From contig OZ245940.1 of the NCBI GenBank assembly GCA_965230045.1, positions 2,170,001 through 2,234,000 on the forward strand: a stretch of DNA of 64,000 bases, given 5' to 3'. The DNA is from G963662905 sp965230045 (lineage in GTDB: Bacteria; Bacteroidota; Bacteroidia; Bacteroidales; WRLA01). A program made the translations under genes and the position numbers. Position 1 is the stretch's first letter. Each line of letters opens with the position of its first letter. Positions 58,173-64,000 of this stretch are shown one piece after another. Below the pieces are notes generated by a model, which saw only the letters and a list, made by a program, of their open reading frames with translations, was not told the origin of the DNA and made no database searches.

Positions 58173-58685
58173 AACTGCTCTATTCATAAAATGCAAACAA
58201 AATAGGTTCTACTAGGAATTTCGTGGGTAAAAATAATATACAGATATTTATTAATAAACTATTGATCCCTAACAGATTCATCCCTCCCGATAACTATCGG
58301 GACAAAGCTTTAATCACTTCGTTTGGCTTTGTTTCGGTCGGAATGACGCTGTTTATTAGGTGTTTAAGGCAAATGCGGCCTGGTCACTGAGCGTCCTGTG
58401 GTGAGCGTAGCCGAACCAAGTCGAAGTGCGCCGCATTTGCCTCCCGACTCCATAAAAATGTGTCATTCCGACAAAATTTCCGAAGTATGAGGAATTCCGA
58501 TAGCCATCGGAAGGAGGAATCTGTTTGAAATAGCATTCTAATTTCTTTCCACGAAATTCCGTGTAGAACCACAAAATATTGTAATCAGCTAAAATCCTGT
58601 GTTTGCTTATTTTATATCTTGAAATTGAATTTGGTTACATTTGATCATTGCATTAAATCAGGCCATCTGCTGCGTTATTGCTCAA
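58171..58685 (-). repeat. Family B copy 2, split by a later insertion
   Basis: 58171-58204 (AACTGCTCTATTCATAAAA and following) matches the inverse of the right end of 48477-48697. After the interruption, 58579-58685 continues the same alignment (GAAATTGAATTTG, TGCATTAA, CAGGCCATCTGCT). Similarity is roughly 70-80% by eye. The insertion between the two parts is the family C element. Confidence 0.7.
58205..58570 (+). mobile_element. TIR hairpin element, family C copy 2, with 8-bp target duplication
   Basis: A 366-bp non-coding element with 22-bp inverted ends (GGTTCTACTAGGAATTTC... and the inverse of GGTTCTACACGGAATTTC..., 20 of 22 alike). It is flanked by an exact direct repeat ACAAAATA at 58197-58204 and 58571-58578. 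Inner arms match those of copy 13384-13709, plus an extra piece around 58394-58412. The insertion splits family B copy 2. No transposase is encoded, so mobility would depend on another element. Confidence 0.85.
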
Positions 58686-58689
58686 AATC

Positions 58690-59093
58690 TAAATCCTCAT
58701 CCCGTACCTCCGGGTCTGCGGTTTAGATTTTTCGCACGCCTTGAATTTGAACTTTATAGAGAAAACTCCCGACTCTATGGACAAGCACTATTTAGTGTCT
58801 GTCTATAATGTCGTGTTTCTGAGCTAGAAAGTTCGATAACGAGGCTTGCGAAGCCCGAAAAAGCAGAGTTTACTGGTGTAAATGAGCATTTTTCGGGCAA
58901 GCGTAACGAAGTTAGCGGACTTTATAGACGGAAACTAGTTTCTGTCCATAATGTCCGATCTCAGCGTTATTCTTGTTCTGAAACCAAGTCATCCCGTACA
59001 GACGGGACTCCTTGTTTTCAGCCCTGCGAATGCCTCGACCTCGAACATTCTGAATCAGAAACCCGACTTTATAGACGAACTCTATTTAGAATA
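58690..59093 (+). repeat. Composite dispersed repeat, family D copy 2
   Basis: 58946-59072 is a near copy of 33334-33460, and 58666-58760 is inverse to about 33513-33600. A hairpin like the one at 33456-33503 recurs near 58770-58815, less perfect. Together with the two elements before it, this fills the 58071-59203 gap, in which I see no gene. Confidence 0.7.
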
Positions 59094-59203
59094 AAGCCAG
59101 CTAAGTTGGGGAATAAAATTTCCCCAAAGTGGTGCTATGCATTCATTTTATATTCCTTTGTTTTATTGGGTTTTCATCTCTTATAACAATCTGCTAACGT
59201 ATG

Positions 59204-59815
59204 TTAAAAAAACAAAACCCACAACCCGTCTGCCGGCTTGAAGCCCAAACGCTTCAGGTACTGCTGGTGCTTTGGGCTGCCCGATCCGCTTTCGAGGTAC
59301 CGGTATCCTTTTTCTTTAAGATAATCAAATAAAAAGCCGGCATTTTTAAAATCGCGGTATTCCGGAGTGGCATAGTCCAGTTCAATATATAATCCCTTTT
59401 TGGGCTTTTCTGTGGCCATCAAAACACCGGTAACATTCATATTGCGCAGGATCACCAGGTTGCAAGCATAACCCTCTTCTTTGTTTTCAAACGCAGGGGT
59501 GAATTTTATAATGTCGTCATTGTGAAAAGAAATAAAATGCCTGAGGTATTTGTTGCCCTGCTCTACTTCCAATATTTCAAATTTTTCCTTATGCGCGAAT
59601 ATCTTGTAGAGATAATAAATATCCATAACCGTAATGAAGATATTCATAAATGCAATTGGCAGCGAGCCGATCAGAAAACCATAAGCCACAAAAGTGATGG
59701 CTCCGATCAGGTTAATAATCCTGAATTTAACAATGGAGCTAAGCGAGAGGGAAATGGCTACTGTTAAAGAAGCTGCATAGCCAATCCATTCGTACAGATC
59801 TATCTGTTCAAACAT
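59204..59815 (-). CDS. YgjV-like membrane protein with a soluble C-terminal domain
   Basis: 203 residues. The first 75 form three hydrophobic helices of the YgjV type (E-W-I-G-Y-A-A-S, F-V-A-Y-G-F-L-I-G). The remaining 125 residues (about 80-203) are soluble. They include V-T-G-V-L-M-A-T-E, Y-I-E-L-D-Y-A-T-P-E-Y-R-D and an end S-P-K-H-Q-Q-Y-L-K-R-L-G-F-K, a pattern reminiscent of acetyltransferase-like folds. Function is unknown. It starts nine bases after the DUF4199 stop, so the two genes form an operon. Confidence 0.65.
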   Translation of the reverse strand: MFEQIDLYEWIGYAASLTVAISLSLSSIVKFRIINLIGAITFVAYGFLIGSLPIAFMNIFITVMDIYYLYKIFAHKEKFEILEVEQGNKYLRHFISFHNDDIIKFTPAFENKEEGYACNLVILRNMNVTGVLMATEKPKKGLYIELDYATPEYRDFKNAGFLFDYLKEKGYRYLESGSGSPKHQQYLKRLGFKPADGLWVLFF

Positions 59816-59824
59816 ATCTTTTTA

Positions 59825-60337
59825 TTAAAGTTTTTTTATAGTTTTTGTGTTCCTGCTGCGGTATAGTGCAGCAATAACGAGTGAAAGGATAAAACCACCT
59901 AGCAGGCTGCCGATAAAGGATTTTATACTGTAGCTTAGCGGATAATCGTAACCTTCGGTCATTTGGGCGGCAAAAATGGCATCATGCCCGTTTTTTAGCA
60001 AGTCGGCTTCTACATGGGTTTTTAAGGTGGCCAGATAGTCTGGATTGAGTTCCGTGCAGTATAAATAAATACCAACAAAATAAATGAGTGCAGAAAAAGC
60101 ACTGATTATTAACCCGCTACGCGTGGCGCCCCAGTACGAAATTTCTCCATTTCCTTGTTTGTATTTTTTTTGGTGCATGCCCAGCGAAATAAAAACAATC
60201 GGAATGATTATGGATAGACTGGAGGCCAGAGGCTGCATACCAATATGGCTGTCGTGTATGCCAAAAAGATATTCGCTGAAAAGCCACAGCAAATTTGCCA
60301 CGCCGGCCATCAAACCATATTTTATTTCAATCTTCAT
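59825..60337 (-). CDS. DUF4199 family membrane protein
   Basis: 170 residues with four hydrophobic helices (about 7-30, 38-55, 74-95, 140-160) and the segment Y-W-G-A-T-R-S-G typical of DUF4199, a Bacteroidota-specific inner-membrane family of unknown function. The loop between helices 3 and 4 is long. A -7-like box (bottom strand TAACTTTG, 60369-60362) lies 25 bases upstream. It precedes the YgjV-like gene. Confidence 0.75.
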   Translation of the reverse strand: MKIEIKYGLMAGVANLLWLFSEYLFGIHDSHIGMQPLASSLSIIIPIVFISLGMHQKKYKQGNGEISYWGATRSGLIISAFSALIYFVGIYLYCTELNPDYLATLKTHVEADLLKNGHDAIFAAQMTEGYDYPLSYSIKSFIGSLLGGFILSLVIAALYRSRNTKTIKKL

Positions 60338-60592
60338 AATATCTTAATTCAAAAGAGCCTGCAAAGTTACAAATGTGTTTTTATTTCGCTATCAATTCTG
60401 GAAATAATTCAGCAATTCCGCAAGAAGTTATTTTCATAGAAAGATCATTTGGCATTGAAACTATTGGGCATAGTTTTACCTGCCAGCATTTAGCCAGTTG
60501 CCTTCATCATTATGACTTAAAAAATTACCTCCTTTTTTTGTTAATAGGTTTTGCCCTGAATGTCTGAGCAGGGGTTCTCTGTTTTTTTAGTT

Positions 60593-61879
60593 TCAGTATC
60601 TCATCTGGCAGTTAAAGTTTGGCGTGGGAAAATCAGTAAGATTACCTGCAATCAATAAAACTATAATGCATTCCTCGAAGGATTTCAAAGAATCATGGCT
60701 TGATATCATTTTCTGGACGCGCTGGGATTTATGTGCCAATTGATTTATCATGTGGGCTATTTGCAAGCATTGATAATAATTCTGGGTTGCGCAAAACGAT
60801 GTTCTAGAGTATTTGTGCGATAGATTATAGCCAGAATTTTTTTGTGCATTAAAGCCTTCGTTTTCAATTTTCCATCTTAAACGCCCGTAATCACTTATGG
60901 TTTTAGCATTTTTGTTTGTAACCTCTAAATCAGTAATATGGACAAAACGCTCTTTAACAGGCAGCTCGTTATTTTGTATGGCCGTTGTGACAATTTGTGT
61001 TTCCAAAAAGTTGATATTGTGTGTTTTATAAGCAATACTGTTAAGAAAACAATATTCGGTGGAGATTTTGTGCTGCCCATGGATGTCATAGTTTTTTTCT
61101 GTAGCAAGGGCACCTGCTTTTTTGAGCAGGTTTACTTCCTCCCATATGCTGGGAAGGTTGCCATCTTTAAGGGTGATGATAAACCGCCATTGGTTGGAAG
61201 CGCAAGTTTTAAAGACATTATCGTTGGGGTACAGTCCATCGGCCGCAATGGCGATCGGTAGGCGTGGATACATCTGCCTGATCTTTTTGCTGAGCCGTTT
61301 AAAGGCCTTTAGTTCACAATCCTGTTTTTCATAATCTTGGTTTATGGGGTTTTTGACCCATTCAGTAGCCATTGAAAAACTAAATCCGTTTCCACACATA
61401 ATCTTTGCTTCCAGTACATAGGCTGTCCATGTCCGCTTTCCGCTCTTGTATGTTTTATAAGGACATTCGGGATAAGGTTCGTAGTCAAAACTATGAGTTC
61501 CTGTGGCATCAATCCCAATAAGGTGATAGAGCCCAAAGAGTTTGTATTTATTCAATACTTTCGCTCTTAAGAGCAGCTGTACCATCTTTCGCTTTATCTC
61601 TTCCAATTCTTTTGGGTCCAGTTGTTTAAGCAGTCTGTTGGAAGTGTCCAGATCGGGCAGCCTACAACCGAAAAGCCTTTCAAAATTAAAACAATAGCTT
61701 CCTTTTCTAGCGGTGTTGTCTGCATGGTTTCTGGAACCACGCTTAAAAAGGAACATCGCTACTACTGCCATCAATAATTCCTCAACTTTGTAAATTGGTT
61801 GTTTGCGCTGATCGCTTACTTGGGCGAGAAGATTCAAAAAATCCGGGAAATGCCGCTTGATGGTTATACTCACCTGCAT
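60593..61879 (-). CDS. DDE transposase
   Basis: 428 residues from the ATG at 61879 (M-Q-V-S-I-T-I-K); the frame is open to 61939. The catalytic triad candidates are D in L-I-G-I-D-A-T-G, D in A-A-D-G-L-Y, and E in R-W-K-I-E-N-E-G-F-N, an IS4-superfamily arrangement. The N-terminal half includes F-L-F-K-R-G-S-R-N and R-L-F-G-C-R-L-P-D-L-D-T-S. It appears intact. A -7 box (bottom strand TATTTTTG, 61991-61984) lies about 105 bases upstream. Confidence 0.85.
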   Translation of the reverse strand: MQVSITIKRHFPDFLNLLAQVSDQRKQPIYKVEELLMAVVAMFLFKRGSRNHADNTARKGSYCFNFERLFGCRLPDLDTSNRLLKQLDPKELEEIKRKMVQLLLRAKVLNKYKLFGLYHLIGIDATGTHSFDYEPYPECPYKTYKSGKRTWTAYVLEAKIMCGNGFSFSMATEWVKNPINQDYEKQDCELKAFKRLSKKIRQMYPRLPIAIAADGLYPNDNVFKTCASNQWRFIITLKDGNLPSIWEEVNLLKKAGALATEKNYDIHGQHKISTEYCFLNSIAYKTHNINFLETQIVTTAIQNNELPVKERFVHITDLEVTNKNAKTISDYGRLRWKIENEGFNAQKNSGYNLSHKYSRTSFCATQNYYQCLQIAHMINQLAHKSQRVQKMISSHDSLKSFEECIIVLLIAGNLTDFPTPNFNCQMRY

Positions 61880-62053
61880 TGTGAAGGTGAAAATTTGGTG
61901 CAATTCGATTTTGGCTTTGCACCTAGCCCTTTTTCTCAATTTTTCCGTCTTCTATATAATATACGAAGTATAGAAAATAATTGCAAAAATATAACAAAAA
62001 AACGATAAAAATTTTGGTCATTTCGCTGAATTGCAGTATCTTAGCGGTAAACA

Positions 62054-62089
62054 AAAACGCCGGTATACGTGGCTTAGCCCCGGCGTTTT
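62054..62089. terminator. Bidirectional terminator inside the IS upstream end
   Basis: AAAACGCCGG (62054-62063) and CCGGCGTTTT (62080-62089) pair over ten bases around a 16-base loop, with T runs on both strands. It lies upstream of the transposase and would block transcription entering the element. Confidence 0.75.
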
Positions 62090-62537
62090 TTAATTAAAAA
62101 AACATGAAACCCACATCCCCTAGGAATGGCGGTCATTCGCCTGTTTGTGGTTAACTAATTTATAATCAACAACTTACGCCTTAGTAAATGTTATTGAAGG
62201 TGTCAGGCCAATTGCGTGCAAAAATAGTGCGAAAAATATTTCTGACCTAAATTATTATCCCCTTTATTTTCACGGCCTTACGAGTTAGGCTTTTTTAATG
62301 CGGAACTGCTGAAATAATTGTTCTTGAATAGTCAGGTAATTGTTTTTCAAATATTTAGATATGATGCAGTTTGATAATGCAGCTTATTGCATATTTCGCA
62401 GCTTCAGTTGTTATTACTGGTGAAGCCTGAGGACTTGCAGAAGCCCGCAAGACTTTTTGCTTTTTCATGACATGGTTTCCGCTGAGATGTTCTGCCGAAG
62501 CCTGATTGTTAAGATAATATTAAATTTTTAGAACAAA

Positions 62538-62567
62538 TTTGTCTAATTGACATATTCAGTAGTTTTG
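62538..62567 (+). promoter_or_regulatory. Promoter of the Na/Pi cotransporter gene
   Basis: TTTG (62538-62541) and TAGTTTTG (62560-62567) are 18 bases apart, a good TTTG / TAnnTTTG match, 18 bases before the ATG at 62585. The 62114-62537 stretch before it has no recognised gene. Confidence 0.65.
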
Positions 62568-62584
62568 CCCACAAAAACTTTATT

Positions 62585-64000
62585 ATGCCCGGAACACTGG
62601 TATTTATAGTAAGTTTCCTGACCATCGCCGGTTCATTGGGTTTGTTCCTCTTTGGGATGAAGCTCATGAGCGAATCCTTGCAGAAGATTTCTTCGAGACG
62701 CCTGCGTGATGTGCTCAACCAGCTTACGAGCAATATTACCAATGCTTTTTCTTCGGGATTGCTTCTAACCAGCATTATCCAGTCCTCATCAGCTACCAGT
62801 GTGCTTGCTATTGGTTTTATCAATGCTGGTATGTTTAAGGTGCGCCCTGCCATTGCGCTGATGATGGGAGCCAATATCGGGACAACCGTAACTGCCTGGC
62901 TAATTAGCCTGTTGGGTTTTAAACTGGATATTTTTACGCTGAGTATCGTAATAGTAGGTTTGACTTTTCCGTTGATGTTTTCTTCGCGTGATGATTGGAA
63001 ACGCTGGGGAGAGTTTTTTATCGGTTTCAGTATCCTTTTTCTTGGCCTTGATTTTATGAAATCGAGTGTGCCGGATATGCGTGCAAATCCTGAAATGCTT
63101 GATTTTCTCGTAGGTTATGCCGATCACGGATATCTTTCAATTTTGCTTTTTGTTTTTATTGGGGTTTTGGTTACCGTGATTATCCAGTCATCCAGTGCGG
63201 CCATGGCGCTCACTTTGGTTATGAGCTTTAACGGCTGGATGTCCTTTGATTTAGCAATGGCCATGGTAATTGGAACCAATATAGGAACTACTGTTACCGC
63301 AAACCTTGCCGCTATTGTTGCCGACCGTAATTCCAAAATACTGGCGCGATCACATTTGCTTTTTAATGTTTTTGGGGCTGTTTGGTCCCTGATCGCCATT
63401 AAGGGCATTCTATGGGTCATCAATGATATGAGTGTCGATCTTACGGGCAGTCCGATTGACCAGAACCCCGAGGCTACACCCATTGCCCTGGCTGCTTTTC
63501 ATAGCTTTTTTAATTTGATTACCGCAATGATGCTCATCGGTTTTATTCCGCAAGTCGAGAAATTGTCGGCAAAACTGGTCAGCACTAAATCCGGTGAAAA
63601 GCGGAAGCTTACCTACATCCGTACCAATTATATGAATGTTGATGAGCTTGCAACCGTTCAGGCCCGCAGCGAAATTATTGAATTTGGCCGCCTGATCATC
63701 AATTTGTACAATTCATTGCCGGAGCTTTATTACGAAAAAGAAGATAAAAACTACAAAGAACTGCTGACGCATATCTATCAATCGGAAAAGAAATCGGATA
63801 AAATTGAAGCTGAAGTTGATCGATACCTCGCACGTTTGTCTTCCGGCCAGCTGAGCCGTAAAGCAGCGCTGCGTGTCCGTGCTATGCAGATGATCGTGAA
63901 CAATCTGGAAAATGCTGCTGATTTTTGCCTTGATTTTGCCCGCGCTATCGACCAAAAAAACCAGGGGCAGATTTGGTTTACACAGAAAATGCGCGACCAT
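62585..64000 (+). CDS. Na/Pi cotransporter with PhoU-like domain (3' truncated by window)
   Basis: 472 codons to the window end with no stop. Two homologous membrane halves carry the family repeat I-I-Q-S-S-S-A-T-S (about 63-71) and I-I-Q-S-S-S-A-A-M (about 200-208), each followed by G-A-N-I-G-T-T-V-T or G-T-N-I-G-T-T-V-T. About nine to ten helices are seen. A helical PhoU-like domain begins after residue about 340. It should import phosphate with sodium, or export phosphate, across the inner membrane; the PhoU part is usually regulatory. The rest of the gene lies beyond 64000. Confidence 0.9.
   Translation, partial: MPGTLVFIVSFLTIAGSLGLFLFGMKLMSESLQKISSRRLRDVLNQLTSNITNAFSSGLLLTSIIQSSSATSVLAIGFINAGMFKVRPAIALMMGANIGTTVTAWLISLLGFKLDIFTLSIVIVGLTFPLMFSSRDDWKRWGEFFIGFSILFLGLDFMKSSVPDMRANPEMLDFLVGYADHGYLSILLFVFIGVLVTVIIQSSSAAMALTLVMSFNGWMSFDLAMAMVIGTNIGTTVTANLAAIVADRNSKILARSHLLFNVFGAVWSLIAIKGILWVINDMSVDLTGSPIDQNPEATPIALAAFHSFFNLITAMMLIGFIPQVEKLSAKLVSTKSGEKRKLTYIRTNYMNVDELATVQARSEIIEFGRLIINLYNSLPELYYEKEDKNYKELLTHIYQSEKKSDKIEAEVDRYLARLSSGQLSRKAALRVRAMQMIVNNLENAADFCLDFARAIDQKNQGQIWFTQKMRDH

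Larger units (their letters stand above)
60571..62113 (-). mobile_element. Insertion sequence with IS4-like DDE transposase
   Basis: The proposed ends are GGGGTTCTCTGTTTTTTTA (60571-60589) and TAAAAAAACATGAAACCC (62095-62112), whose inverse matches with about three mismatches over 18. The element is about 1.54 kb, holds one transposase, and contains a terminator just inside its upstream end. No target duplication is obvious. The exact borders are uncertain. Confidence 0.55.

Noticed and set aside
62433..62460. CTTGC/GCAAG stem with nearby T as a terminator
   Set aside because: A five-base stem with an interrupted T run and no gene ending nearby.

Overview
The window looks like a chromosomal segment of a Bacteroidota bacterium, probably a free-living member of the Bacteroidia. 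The evidence is type IX secretion sorting domains, a TonB-dependent receptor with a carboxypeptidase-regulatory N-terminal domain, a DUF4199 protein, promoters of the TTTG / TAnnTTTG type (sigma-ABfr), start codons that mostly lack a Shine-Dalgarno, and the tig-clpP-clpX order. I found no rRNA, tRNA, CRISPR array or prophage.

Layout. 1-5 kb: a terminal-inverted-repeat (TIR) element, a membrane glycosyltransferase, a receiver-HAD hydrolase pair, a MORN-like lipid-free secreted protein, recR, and a small protein whose C-terminus carries two sliding-clamp-binding-like motifs. 5-10.4 kb: a rightward run of a secreted endonuclease/exonuclease/phosphatase, a lipoprotein amidohydrolase, a J-domain protein and a cytoplasmic PQQ-type propeller. 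10.4-16.3 kb: a TPR histidine kinase, a 2-Cys peroxiredoxin, an EamA transporter, and a three-gene cluster (DUF5320, zinc ribbon, DUF89) preceded by a perfect 20-bp palindrome. 16.4-21.9 kb: a TonB receptor and an internally duplicated beta-helix lipoprotein. 22.2-24.5 kb: a polyamine operon in which SpeD and SpeE are fused and overlap speB. 24.8-28.7 kb: a dCache hybrid kinase and an ATP-grasp protein. 28.9-33.3 kb: a two-gene operon of a giant AAA+ protein with one intact and one degenerate ATPase module and a DNA-binding PD-(D/E)XK-like nuclease. This is my best candidate for an undescribed system.

34-54 kb is a surface and envelope region: a CotH-kinase lipoprotein, a GH109-type oxidoreductase/glycosidase, two T9SS cargo proteins (one of 3380 residues), an alpha-L-fucosidase, two lipoproteins and a CPA2 antiporter. 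54-58 kb holds tig, clpP and clpX with terminators. 58-62.1 kb is repeat-rich, with nested TIR elements, a YgjV-like fusion, a DUF4199 protein and an insertion sequence. The window ends inside a Na/Pi cotransporter gene.

Four families of dispersed, hairpin-forming repeats were found by comparing the window with itself. One copy sits inside another repeat and is flanked by an exact 8-bp target duplication, which shows that this family has moved.
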